Assembly: GCA_024364735.1 (NCBI GenBank)
Contig: JAGFNQ010000195.1
Coordinates: forward strand, 1 to 64,000
Direction of reading: 5' to 3'
Source of the DNA: Boesenbergia rotunda
Taxonomy: Eukaryota; Streptophyta; Magnoliopsida; Zingiberales; Zingiberaceae
DNA: 64,000 bases
Positions 31,162 to 41,930 of this stretch are shown here, piece by piece (position 1 is the stretch's first letter; every line of letters begins with the position of its first letter). Both the position numbers and the translations under genes were made by a program. The notes below the pieces were generated by a model, which saw nothing but the letters and a program-made list of their open reading frames with translations, made no database searches and was not told the DNA's origin.

Positions 31162-33300
31162 ATGTTTCCATCTACTTACCAGCAGCCGTGTCCACAGTTT
31201 CAGCAGAACCAACCATTCAATCAGTCAACAAATCAGTTTTTTCAGCCTTTCCAAAATTTTCAGAGTTTCGATCAACCAAACCTTCAGTGTTCACCACCAC
31301 TGAATGGGCAGCCACAATTCCAACAGCAATATCAGAATTTTCAGCCTCAATACCACCAAAATCAGCAAGTTCAGGGAAGCTATCAAAATTTCCAGTAGAT
31401 GTCTCAGCCTTTTCAGCAAGGTTTTCAGCATCAACAGTCAACATTTAACCAAAATCAAGGTTTTCAGGGGAACTATCACAGTTTTCAGCAAGGTCCATCA
31501 AATTTCCAAAGAAATTTCCAGCCATATCCTCAACAAATTCAGCACCAAAATCAGTACCAACAGCCCCCACATCAATTTGAGTGTTCACCACCACAAATTC
31601 AACCTCAGATCCAAGAATTACAGGGCTACAATTTTCAGCAATTTCCACCAAGTGGTGAACCAACTTTTCAGCAGTTTAATCAGTCTGTTCAACCATTTGA
31701 TCAAACCCCACAGTCTCAATTTTATCAAATGTGTCAACAAGAGTTTCAAAACCTCGAAAGGCAATTGGAACAAGTGGCTAATGATTTGAATCAAATAAAA
31801 GCCCAAAGAGCAGAACAATTATCTTCTCAAGCTGCTCTTAATTCTGAGAGCCCTGGAGTTGGATTTATATCAGTTCAAGGTGACCCTAATGCATGGACAA
31901 GTCCTTCTTCAAGTAATATTGCAAATTTGATAGAAGAAGAAGAAGAAGTAATCATCAAATATAGGGCACCTACAGCATGCATACCTCCGGAGATTCCCAT
32001 TCAAAATTCATTTTCAAATTTTTCAGCTCAAGAAGAAGAAACTGAAGCTCCACAGGACCATTCTAGTCTTTTATTTTGTGATGATAGTGTTATTGATGGT
32101 CCTAATTTTTCTGATACTGTTATTGCAGATATTACTAGAGAAGCATGCATAGGAGATGATTCCATAGGTATAGGGGATTGCACTAAGCCCCAGGGACCAC
32201 CACAAGATTTAGAGAATGAACCAGAAAGTGTAGGGACTTGCATGGTGGAAGAAAGCACCCAAGGATCACCAGTTGATTGTCCACCAGAGCCTGAGGCTGA
32301 AGAGGAGCATGCACTTGACCAGGAGGAGGCCACAGATACATTTACTATTATAGAACCTTCATGTATTCTCCAGCACGCTCAGGTAAGTATTTCTCCTCGT
32401 TGTTCAGAAAAATTCAGAAAGGTACCTAGTGCTCATTTGGTTGATTCTGATGAATTTATTGATATACCTTGCGTAGAAAGTGTTTGTGAAAATCCAATAG
32501 AGGTACCAAACATTGATTTTATTGATCATGCTGTATTACTTGATACATCTCTTGTAGATATGGGTAGCGAAATAATTTTAGAGGCACCCATAATTGATGT
32601 AGTTTTTTATGATGAATCACTTAATACATCTTTTGTGGATATGGATAGTGAAAATTTTTTAGAAGTGCCTGAAATGGATGTTATTTATTTTGATGAATCT
32701 CTTGCTATATCTTATGCTGAGGTTGAATGTGAGAAACTTATGGAAATATCTGAGATTGATTTCACTGGCTGTGACACATTGCATGATACATTCTTGATAG
32801 GAAATAATTGTGAAATTTCTATTGATGAGCCAGAAATTGATTTCTTTATTTGTGATGAGAATCTGGATGCAAATTTTGTAGAACATAATTTTGAAAATTT
32901 CATTGAGATACCAGAATTTGATTTAATTGGACATGATGCAGTTTTGGATTCATTTTATGCAGATACTGATATTATTTCATTTCTTTCTGACCCTGAACGC
33001 TTGAGAGAGGTATTACATTGTTTTGCAGGGTCCAGAAGACTTCAGGAGTGGGTGCTCCAACTGAACAGACTCCAGCCTCCTGGAAGGACTTCTGAAGGGC
33101 ATCAAGAAGGAGGAGATGATCTTACTTTAATTAAAAGCACTTCATCCCTTGAATGGCTCTTGAACCTGAATCGCCTTAGGCCACCAGAGAAATTTTTTGC
33201 GAAGTTCAAGTGTGGGGGAGTCCTAATTCTCCCAGCCACCCATGTTCCTCCACTACCAAGATGGAGGCTACTTCTGGATAGACTCCGTCCACCCGAATAA
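31162..33300 (+). CDS. Long ORF of non-autonomous Athila, function unknown (one in-frame TAG)
   Basis: One frame of 712 codons starting at ATG 31162 (MFPSTYQQPC), interrupted only by TAG at 31396-31398, where the codon before is CAG. The first 150 residues are Gln/Phe-rich (QFQQ, NFQ, FQQ repeats) and resemble the Gln-rich tail that follows gag in Athila elements; a short helical segment (FQNLERQLEQVANDLNQIKA) comes next. The middle is acidic and Ser/Pro-rich. Residues coded by 32485-32970 form six repeats of exactly 27 residues. The C-terminus has three copies of a W-x-LLxLNRLRPPE-like motif (about 33040-33297). There is no retrotrans_gag domain, zinc knuckle or enzyme motif. A preceding pyrimidine tract ending TTTTGTGACAG at about 31145 could be a splice acceptor. 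I do not recognise a family beyond the Gln-rich part. Confidence 0.65.
32485..32970 (+). repeat. Six 81-bp (27-residue) coding repeats
   Basis: Six consecutive blocks of exactly 27 codons with pattern xExxxExPxIDxxxxDxxLDTSxVDxx; units include SEIILEAPIIDVVFYDESLN and SENFLEVPEMDVIYFDESLA starts. Sequence has diverged strongly between units but no unit has gained or lost a codon. Confidence 0.9.
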
Positions 33301-34757
33301 AGGGGAGTTTATTTTTTCTTGCATTTTCTTTTATCGCATTTTTCATTTTTATGTTTTCTAGAGTAAATTGAATAAATAGACATTGTAAATACCATGTCTT
33401 TTCTTTTAGCACTTTTTCTTGCATGTGTGGAAATAAATGTATCCCTTTAGGTTTTCTTCATGTCATTTTAGAGTCTTTTGAAAACAAATTAAATTTGGTT
33501 GTCAAAACTTAGGATTTGAGATCATGGATGAAATCTTGGATGCTTGAGTACGATTTTGCTTTAGAATCTTAATTGAGGAGTTGAGATGAATCAGTTGCAC
33601 CTAGTGAGAATTAGCCTTATATTTGTGACACGCATGTTATTAAACTCTAGAACTTGCTTAGATTCTTTCAAAATCATATTTCAATGATTGGATCACATCT
33701 ATAGAGGCTAATCCATTTGTTTCCCTTTCCACATCATTTTTAGCAATAATCATGTTTATTGTCTTTTTCTTTGCTTATCTCCTACGCTTACCCTCACTTT
33801 TCTTTAGACTTGTTGTTTGATTTGTTTCTAATGTTATTTTGCCCGAGACGGACAAAGATTCAAGTGTGGGGGAGTGACTAGCTTTTTGGAAAGATTTGGT
33901 ATCAAAGAGGCACTTCAATTCGAAAAAAAAAAAATTTTGTGCTAAGTTGGATTGATATCAAGATCAAATGGGAAGAAGTGTTTAAGGATGGAAGCAATTA
34001 GAAATCTCAATTCCTTATTATACTTTGGAGATCTATGCAAGTGCATGGTGCGGCAATAAAAAGAAAAAAAATTTGCAATAATAAGAAGAGGGCACACACA
34101 AGCAAAAAAGAAAGGATTTTTTTGCCAAAGTGAGAAAAGTGCCACTTGATTTCAAGGGAGGTCTCCTGCCACTTATAGAATTGGAAGGAAGGCTGATCTG
34201 AAGAAGGAATGGAAGCTGAATTGAAGGAATGCAAGCAATGGAGAAATCTGAAAGTTGTGCCATTTAAAAAGGAAAAATCTGTGATCATTTCGGAAGAAGA
34301 TTTTGAGCTAAAATCAATGTATTAACTTGAAGACAATTGTGCCATGGCTGATTTTCAAACTGATCTGAACAAGGAAGGAATTTTTGCAGCTGAAATTTCT
34401 GAAAATGGCAGCAGAGTTATGGCCGGATATTGACTTGTTACTCAACCATTTTCGAGTGAAACACCTAAATTTCCACTATCATTAGATGCAAGTCCTAATT
34501 GATACTAATTGTTGATTGAAAGCAGAAGTTCTATTTAAATGCAGTAAATTTAAGAGCTGTGCCATTACAAATCAAGAAGAACTGCAGTTTATGGAATTTA
34601 AGAGCTGAAACAAACTGCATTGCAAGTCCATACAAGCAGTTTGTGCAGAAATTTGTCAACTTGGAGCTGAAAATTGGGTTTCCAAGGCTTGGAATCAAGG
34701 AATTAAGTATTCTGCTGTTCTTGAAGCTCACGGCAGCTCATGCAAATTGAAGATTTG
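33301..34757 (+). other. Athila internal non-coding region, first part
   Basis: AT-rich, no domain-bearing frame. It holds a polypurine-tract-like AAGTGTGGGGGAGT at about 33863-33876; another copy lies inside the ORF end at about 33209-33222. The region may be remains of a longer internal domain. It stops at the copia insertion, with duplication ATTTG at 34753-34757. Confidence 0.6.
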
Positions 34758-35177
34758 TGTTGGATCGAGAAATGCGAGAGTAGGGGGGTGAATGTCGCAA
34801 TTCGTTCGGATTTAAAAAGAGTAAGTGCGCAGCGGAATAAAACAGAGCAAAAACAACGCTAACACGGTCGTTTTACTTGGTTCGGAGCCTGGGTCGACTC
34901 CTACTCCAAGGCCCACGGTCGTTGACCGTTTTCTGCGGGCAATTCTATAAGTTCGTAAAAGTTTACAGGAAAGATAATAACAAGAAAAGTTTAGTAAACT
35001 TTAAATACAGCTCTTCGTTACCGACGTCCGGTGTAGATCGAAGTTTCGGAGCAGCGGGACGTCGTCAGCTCGAGTTGGAAAATTTCTGGAGCGTGTCGCG
35101 GAAGCAAAAGAGCGCAGAAGTGTCGCAGTGATTGATGCTCTGAAGAAGGAGGTCGAGGGCCCTTTATATAGGGCCTG

Positions 35178-35535
35178 GGGGCGCCCTGGTCGACGGGGGC
35201 GCCCCCCACGTGGCAGCAGATCCGGTTGTTGCTCGGTCGCCGTCTGATCCCCTTATCCTCGGGATCCGGTTTGACCTGGGCGCCCGGATGACTCGGGGCG
35301 CCCGCATTGACCGGTCAAAGCCTTATCTGCAGGCTGAGCTCTCCTCGGTAAGTCTGGCTGGGGGCGCCCGGGACAGCGGGGGCGCCCTGGGCGTGTAGCG
35401 CAGACGCGGCTGAGTTGGTTCGCTATGGGGGCGCCCGGGACAGCGGGGGCGCCCTGGGTATGTACTGTCGAAGTCTTTCTTGTCTTGTTGTGTTTTGTGT
35501 TCACCATGGGGGCGCCCGGGACACTCCGGGCGCCC
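35178..35535. repeat. GGGCGCCC palindrome cluster
   Basis: About ten GGGCGCCC or GGGGCGCC palindromes, mostly in pairs of the form GGGCGCCCGGGACAG-CGGGGGCGCCC, upstream of the minus-strand TATA box. The same block is at 42364-42725 in the other LTR. Confidence 0.9.
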
Positions 35536-35799
35536 TGGTCAGCGGTTGCCTCATTCCTTTGAGGCATTCTGAGCTGCAGACACTCGTTCCTTAGGTCCTG
35601 CATCCAGGGTTAGTCCAAAACACAATAAAACAATAAAATAATAGGTTATACAGCCTTAGCTGTCTTGGTTCTGACTTTGGTCTCCAAAATGGAGCCCTAG
35701 GTCGAACCGACGCCTAATGTTCCCTCAAGGGGAACGCGTCCTCACCTACTCCTCTCGGGAGAATTTACCTGGTGCCAACCGGCTCCTCCAGTTGGACTT

Positions 35800-36030
35800 T
35801 TGCCCAGCAGTCCTTCGCCAGGTCTTGAGGTACCAAGCTGCCCTTCGCTTGGTGCCTAGCAGCCCTTCGCTAGGTCTTTTCTTCTGGCAGTCCTTCGCCA
35901 GTGCCTAGCATTCCTTCGCTAGGGCTTTGTCCATTCTGGCAGTCCTTCGCCAGTGCCTAGTATTCCTTCGCTAGGGCTTTGTCCATTCTGGCAGTCCTTC
36001 GCCAGTGCCTAGCATTCCTTCGCTAGGGCT
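35800..36030. repeat. Array of CCTTC-loop hairpins (LTR)
   Basis: Hairpins ACCAAGC-TGCCCTTC-GCTTGGT (35832-35853), CCTAGC-AGCCCTTC-GCTAGG and CTGGC-AGTCCTTC-GCCAG (35884-35901), then three ~52-bp units that pair a CTGGC-type with a CCTAGC-type hairpin. Identical array at 42987-43217. Confidence 0.92.
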
Positions 36031-36138
36031 TTTCCTGTACACTCAAGAACCTTGTTAGACACCAATTAACCCTTAACTTTTGAACCCTTTTGCCAATATC
36101 AAAACACAGGTTTGACTTGGGTGCATTCTGCACCAACA

Positions 36139-36152
36139 ATCTCTCCCTTTTT
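36139..36152 (-). promoter_or_regulatory. Polypurine tract (pol-less Sirevirus-like element)
   Basis: The minus strand reads AAAAAGGGAGAGAT directly before the LTR. A second similar purine block (CAAAGGGGGAGAG on the minus strand, about 36703-36715) lies 0.55 kb upstream; multiple polypurine tracts are, as I recall, typical of Sireviruses. Confidence 0.75.
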
Positions 36153-37414
36153 GATATATGGCAACCTAGTTCAAAAAGTTAAGGAAAAAAATGCTAAAAT
36201 GAAATCCTAAGTTAGATTCCCTCCCCCTGGAAGAAATCTCCCCCTAGGTTTTTTCAAAACTAGGTGGTTTTAGTTTTAAATACTTTTTATTATAGAAAGA
36301 CTTTAAGTATTGGCTGAGTTTTTCAGAAAAATGTTCTAAGTTTGAAGAAGTTTTCATATTTTAGCAAATTTTGAGTTTAGGAAAACTTTTTTAAACTTAG
36401 ACTTTTTAGTTTTTGAAAACTCTTGTTTTTAAGCACAAAAAAAATTCAGGCTTTAAAAATTCATACTTAGAAAGATTCGAGACTTGGAAAACTTTTTCAG
36501 ATTTAGAAAACTTTTCAGGGAATAATTTTGAGCAAAAATTAATAACACTTCAGAGTTAGAAATTTTAAGCAAAAAATTAAGCTTTAAGCTTAGAAATTTT
36601 TACAGGATAAATTTGAGCTTTGAATTATTAAACTTTTTGAATAAAGGAAAACATTTGAAAAAAACTTTTTGGGTTCCCTCTTTCCTTTCCACCTCTCCCC
36701 CTTTGACATATATCAAAAAAATGCAGAAGAAATATTTGCAATAATTAAATAAAGCATTTGCTGTACTGAAACAAACTAGGACCTAAGTCTGGTTAAATCT
36801 TTTAGGGACCTGTCTAACCCATTTAGCTACTTACTAACTGTTATAAACGGTAGTTTTCGCTAGGGTTAGTCAAGTTAAGTGCATTGTTCAAGTTAGATTG
36901 TCTAAACTTGACACTTAACCTGATTGCTGTTCATTTAGTGCCCCAATTACTGCCGATGCACTGACTTAAAGCATCTTGAATTGAGGCAAAGACCTAAGCA
37001 TCTCAACTCTTTCTAGGTTATCACTCAAGGTACCCTAAGGTGCTTGTGAGATGCTGGCTTCTAGGTCTATAGGTGCATGCAGTTCTAGGGTTAGAGCCTA
37101 GGCTAATTCCATTTCGAAAAAAACCCTAGTTTTGAAGGGGGTAGTTTTTGAAATAAAACTAAGAAAAAAAATTTTAAAATCAAAGTAAAACATTTTTAAC
37201 AAAGAAGACATTTTAAAATCAATTAAGACATTTTAAGATCAATTTAAGACAAAAACAAATGATTCTATTCTACTAAGCATAATCCTAACTTAATCAATTC
37301 AGAAATAAACAAGCCAAGCTAGGATAAGCATAAGTCAAACAGAAGTCTAGTACAAGTCCACAGAAGTCAACCCTACTCAGTAGGGATAGTCAAATAGGTA
37401 CACGTCCAAGTCAT
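36153..37414 (-). other. Non-coding 3' region of pol-less Sirevirus-like element
   Basis: AT-rich sequence collinear with 53324-54550 of the autonomous relative, including the conserved block around 36800-37140 (GCTACTTACTAACTGTTATA and CCCCAATTACTGCCGATGCA). No reading frame of note. Confidence 0.7.
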
Positions 37415-38712
37415 CTAGGAAGAGGGACCAGGCTGATCAGGGGAGCCTGGATGCCAGGATCTAAGCATGGTCATCATTTCCTCATACTGGGCGTTTCTTT
37501 CGTCCCTTTCTGCTACAAACGCGCTCATATACTCGGTATAGTAGCCCTGATTAGTTTCCAACTGCTCAAGGTGGTAGGCCTCTGATTCCTCCCGGAGTGA
37601 CTGAACCTGTGTCTCGAGAAGGGATACTCGCTCGTAGAGTGTCGGAGGATCGGGCTGAGCTAACTCTGCTTCTAAGTTGGCAATGTCGACCTCCTCGTCT
37701 GCAATGTCCTGTGCGGCTGGTCGGCGTCTCCAAGTCAGAACCCCGGTGCCCGAGACATCTATACCGGCTAAGGAAAAGTTCCTATATCCTATCTCGTCGA
37801 AGTCGGTCATCGTGGTAATCTCTCCGTCAGTGATGTTTCGGCCGTGATGGTGGAGGATCCAGGTGATGACATGGCAGAAGGGGGTGCGGACTCGTCCCTG
37901 AGTGGACACACTAGAGGCATGCAGATACAGTGAAAGATGTGAAGGCCTATATCTATGTCCAGATGGTGGATAAGGGCATAGAGGAGAAAGGTGTGAAAGG
38001 GTCTCATGGTGGCTATGTCCCTGGTGGACAGAGGAAGGATGCAACGGACAATCACTCTATAGAGAGCGTAGTCCTGAATCGGGAGTCGAGTGGAGTGGAA
38101 CTGCCCTCTTGCAGGGTCCATGGCTTCCCCAAAGAAATAGTTGTATAAGGTGTTCAGGTCAATATGAGAATAGGGGGCATCGAAAGGCAGGTTCCTTGGA
38201 GGGTAGCAACAGAAGATGGACTGAGATGGTCGGAGTCCCAGAAATCGGTTCAGTAGGGTAGGAGTGATGTTCAAGGGCATTCATTGAATGGTAGTGACGA
38301 AGCTCAAGTGGTCTTGCCTAACTATATTGTTATAGAATTCTGCACATAGGGTGTTGTTGATTGAATGTGTGCAGAATACAAGGTTATCCAGTTTATAGAA
38401 GTTAATTGCGGACATTGCGACTGGACAGGATTGGGAAAAGAAATGACGGTTAAGGTAACTTGTCTTAATCGGAACGTAGGTGGTTCGGGCGAATTTGTTA
38501 CAAAGTTCTAGGGTTGGAAACCTAGGGTCGGGACTGGGCTCGTTACCGGGGTTCGACTGAACTGCTCGGCGTTTTCTAGTTGAGAAGAAAGTAAGCAAAT
38601 TGAGAATAAGAACTTAGATTATAGGAAGAGGCATGATTGACATAGAATTTGCAATTTAAGAAAAAAATACAAAAATTAAGTACCCAAAGTAAATTTCATA
38701 CCTTGGAGGCAT
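37415..38712 (-). pseudogene. Captured 'putative plant transposon protein' gene, spliced, broken
   Basis: On the minus strand ATGCCTCCAAG (38712-38702) is followed by a GT-AG intron (38701-38576) and exon 2, giving an N-terminus MPPRKRRAVQ. The exon carries FARTTYVPIKTSYLNRHFFS, EFYNNIVRQDHLSFV, then PLNITPTLLNRFLGLRPSQ, LPIQDYALYRVIVRCILPLS, and after a frame change CHVITWILHHHGRNITDGEI and a coiled segment (ERVSLLETQVQSLREE). This layout resembles the plant-retroelement domain I know as Transposase_32 / putative plant transposon protein (PF20167); that assignment is by eye. A TGA at 38281-38283 and a frameshift near 38000 break it. It sits where pol should be. Confidence 0.6.
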
Positions 38713-38814
38713 GGTTGAGGCAAGGGAAGCTTTAGGGTTCACTTGATCCACAAGAATGAGGTAAGGGGAAGAAGAAGTGTGAGATGTGGTGTGGGAGGAG
38801 AAGGAGACTCGGGT

Positions 38815-38825
38815 CCCTTTTATAG
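38815..38825 (-). promoter_or_regulatory. TATA box of captured gene
   Basis: The minus strand reads CTATAAAAGGG about 105 bases before the MPPRKRR start. Upstream (higher coordinates) is a GGCGCC palindrome block, the same arrangement as in the element's own LTR promoter. Confidence 0.6.
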
Positions 38826-38829
38826 GGGT

Positions 38830-39290
38830 TTTATGGGGGGCGCCCGGGAGGTTCCGGGCGCCCTCAACAGGTCACGGACTGCCTAGGGCAGTGAAAAAGT
38901 TCTGTGGGCGCCCGAGAGGTCATGGGCGCCCTGATCAAAGCAGGTCAACTGCAGCTTTTGTTGCTTTGACTGGCGTAGACGACAGGTTTGTTGATAGGGG
39001 CGCCCGACAGGTCACGGGCGCCCTGGTCAAAAGTAGTTGAATGGAGCCTTTTGGCTGCTTTAGTCAGCGTGAGGGACAAAAGTGCATAGGGGCGCCCGAC
39101 AGGTCACGGGCGCCCTTGTCAAGTCGGTCAAATGCAGCTTTTGCTGCTTTGACTGGAGTTGGTATGTTGCAGTGTTGTCATGGGCGCCTGACAGGTTACG
39201 GGGGCCCTCATGGACTGCTTTCAGCAGCCTTTGACTTTGTGCAGTTGGGGGCGCCCGGGACGGTCAGGGCGCCCTAGGTAGCAGCCTTTT
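38830..39290. repeat. Internal GGCGCC palindrome block
   Basis: Five or six pairs of the type GGGCGCCCGACAGGTCACGGGCGCCC (cited in part: GGGCGCCCGACAGGTCACGG), each followed by TTGACTGC- or TTTGACT-like spacers. Similar in kind, not identical, to the LTR palindromes. Absent from the autonomous relative. Confidence 0.85.
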
Positions 39291-40064
39291 GAACGTTTTG
39301 AACAGGTTTGACTATTTGACTTCGTTTGACTGTGTTTGACCATGTTTGACTATGTTAACCACAGTTTGACCATGATTATGAAGGCGTAAGCAAGATGATT
39401 TAATTTGAGCTTAATTGTCCTGTCTCACTGAATCTAGGGTTTTCAAACACGTTAACCTTAAGGTTTTTGTGAGACAGGTTTGAGGGTAAAAATTAATTTT
39501 GAAAAGGAATTTTAATTTATTTTGAAAATGTTATTTTAGTTTTGAAAATAGATTTGAAAACAAATAAGTTTAGAAATTTTGAAAAATAGATTAAGTGATT
39601 TTTGAAAAAGAAATAAGTTTTGAAAACAGATTAGAATCTATAATTATTTGAAATTTGAGTTAGATTCGAATTTGACAAAAGATAATTTGAATTTGAATTT
39701 CAGAAATTGGCTTCCAGGTCTTGGCGAGGCACAAGGCCTTCTTTGGCCGTAGCCTTATGGGATCATCCACCCTTTCCTTGACAAAGCCTTTTAATGAAAT
39801 TTCATTTTCAAATTAAATTAGGTCATTTTCTGGTCTAACTAGCTTGGGTCTTGGATCGGTAGCTTCGGCTGGTTTCACCAGTCTAAAGAGACCAAGTAGA
39901 CTTGATCTTATTAGAGTTGGTTTCCCCAACGTACTATCATCTCACCTCCTCCCAATACTATGTTTTCAAGTTTCAAGTAATCTAGTCCTTAAATCTAAGT
40001 ATTCCATAAATCTAAGCATGGCAATTTGCAAAAATTAAATAAACAAACAATCAATCAAAAAAAA

Positions 40065-41720
40065 TTATCTAATTATAAAAATTATTTTGATTTTGGCTCC
40101 CCCTGGACTAAAGCCTCTGTATGGGTTAGGCAAGATGTGAATCTTGTCCTTGGGGATCCAAAATTGATTTGAACTAGTTGGTTTAGTCAGGCACCGTTTT
40201 GGCACCCATGCCTGAACCTTAGGTCTTGACTGGTTCAGTACAGCAAAGTAAGATCTTTGCCGAGATTTGGTTCTATAGCCAAGTCCGGATCGGTTTAGAA
40301 CAGACTTCTGTTTTCCCAGAATCAGATCAAGATTCTTGGAACCAGAAGTGAATCGTTCTAAAGCTGTTCTTAAGTCCTTAACTTGAGTTTTCAGGGAGGA
40401 ATTCTCTGATTCAAGTTTTTCAACTTGATCAGGGGTTCCTTCCTGAAGTTTCTCAGTTAAGGATTTAGAATCAGCTCCCTCTTTCAGGAGTTTTACTTCC
40501 TGTCTGAGGGACTCGATTCGGAGTTTGGCTTTCGCCAAATCTCGGGATAGATAGGAAATAAGCGAATTCAATTGTAATTTCGAAAAACCCGTTACCCTTA
40601 TTTCGCCGTCGTCGGAAAATGTCAGCTTGCCGTCGTCCCGGTCTGAGTCTGAGTCAGTCTCGATTTGATCCGAAGCGGTCAGGGCTAGAAGATTGGACTG
40701 GGGTGCTTCTTCTTCTTCTTCTTCTGAGGAAGACTCGTCCCAGGTTGCTTGGAGTGCCTTCTTCTTTCTGGTCTTTTTGGACTCCTTTAGACTTGGACAC
40801 TCAGTCTTGTAGTGGCCCTTCTTCTTGCATTCGTAGCAGGTTACGTTGGGCTTGTGTTTGTCAGTTGCTGGTTCAGCTGGTTCATCCTTTCTTCGGCTTG
40901 TTCTCCGTGTGTTGGTTTGGTTCTTCAACTTTTTGTAGTAGCTTCGAGCTAGCCGGACCAGTTCAGATTGATCTTCTTCTTGATCTTCTGTTTCTGAATC
41001 TGAGGTAGACTCGGGTTCAACTTGAGTTTTCTTCTTAGTCATTCTTCCTGTTTTCCCTGCAAAGAAAGCTATACTTTTCTCGGCCAAATTGCAGTTAGTT
41101 TGTTCATGCAGTTCAAGTTCAGAGAATAACTCATCTAACTTAATTTTTGAAAGATCTCTAGAGACCTTGTATGCATCTACCATAGATGCCCACAAGGTGG
41201 TCCTAGGGAACGCGTTTAGGGCATACCTTATAAGATCACGGTTTTGAACCTGGTGACCTATTGCGTGAAGACCGTTCATCAATTCCTGGATTCTGGCATG
41301 GAGCTGGGCTGCTGTCTCGTTATCTGCCATTTTGATAGTGAAGAGCTTGTTCAGTAGCAGGTCCCGTTTGCTGATCCTTGTATCTGAAGTTCCTTCGTGG
41401 AGCTCGATCAGTTTAGCCCATAGCTCCTTGGCACTGTTGAATGGGCCTACGCGGTTCAGCTCCTCTTTTGTCAGTCCGCATTGAAGAGTCTGAGTTGCCT
41501 TGGCGTCAGCTTCAATTTTGCGTTTGAGGGCAGTGTCCCACTCTGAGTAGTTTTGTGGTACGCCATCAGCATTTGTGGGAATCATCAGTCCAGACTGGAT
41601 GATTATCCACATATCCACCTGGGTTTTCAGGTGGACCTCCATTCGACTTTTCCAGTAAGGAAAGTCTTCTCCACTGAAAAGTGGAGGTCTGGCGGTGCTA
41701 AAGCCTTCTTGGATGGCCAT
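40065..41720 (-). CDS. Copia (Sirevirus-like) gag, intact
   Basis: An uninterrupted frame of 551 codons; the start is the ATG at 41720 (MAIQEGFSTARPPLFSGEDF), matching the start of the related gag at 62683, in preference to an in-frame ATG eight codons upstream. Domains in order: DUF4219-like start (FPYWKSRMEVHLKTQVDMW), UBN2-type capsid region (ELWAKLIELHEGTSDTRISK, KLDELFSELELHEQTNC), an acidic linker, a CCHC zinc knuckle (CYECKKKGHYKTEC), a second acidic stretch (DESSSEEEEEEAP) and a C-terminal coiled coil (LRQEVKLLKEG, VEKLESENSSLKTQVKDLR). It forms the particle that packages element RNA. This is the only apparently intact retroelement gene with a known role here. Confidence 0.92.
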   Translation of the reverse strand: MAIQEGFSTARPPLFSGEDFPYWKSRMEVHLKTQVDMWIIIQSGLMIPTNADGVPQNYSEWDTALKRKIEADAKATQTLQCGLTKEELNRVGPFNSAKELWAKLIELHEGTSDTRISKRDLLLNKLFTIKMADNETAAQLHARIQELMNGLHAIGHQVQNRDLIRYALNAFPRTTLWASMVDAYKVSRDLSKIKLDELFSELELHEQTNCNLAEKSIAFFAGKTGRMTKKKTQVEPESTSDSETEDQEEDQSELVRLARSYYKKLKNQTNTRRTSRRKDEPAEPATDKHKPNVTCYECKKKGHYKTECPSLKESKKTRKKKALQATWDESSSEEEEEEAPQSNLLALTASDQIETDSDSDRDDGKLTFSDDGEIRVTGFSKLQLNSLISYLSRDLAKAKLRIESLRQEVKLLKEGADSKSLTEKLQEGTPDQVEKLESENSSLKTQVKDLRTALERFTSGSKNLDLILGKQKSVLNRSGLGYRTKSRQRSYFAVLNQSRPKVQAWVPKRCLTKPTSSNQFWIPKDKIHILPNPYRGFSPGGAKIKIIFIIR

Positions 41721-41930
41721 TTGTTCTGAAATTAAAAAAAACAAGAATATTCCAAGACTTGGTCTTGGATTAGTAGTGCGGGAAGAAAAGAAATAAAAAT
41801 AATTTCAAGGGGTGTTGCACCAACCTTGAAAGAAAAATTCGAACGAAAATTTAAAAAAAAATTGAGAGAGAAAAACGAAAGAAATCCGAAAAATTTTCAA
41901 ACTGGTGGTTGCACCAAGTTTGAATTCCCC

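Larger units (their letters stand above)
34758..36138 (-). repeat. 3' LTR of pol-less Sirevirus-like element
   Basis: TGTTGGATCGAGAAATGCGA start, CTGCACCAACA end. It contains the terminal hairpin TGCGA/TCGCA (34773-34777, 34795-34799), a minus-strand TATA box CTATATAAAGGG at 35160-35173, GGGCGCCC palindromes 35178-35535 and CCTTC-loop hairpins 35800-36030. Confidence 0.93.

Noticed and set aside
32028..32333. Minus-strand frame opposite the Athila ORF
   Set aside because: Shadow of the plus-strand frame, Ser-rich because of the acidic plus-strand codons.
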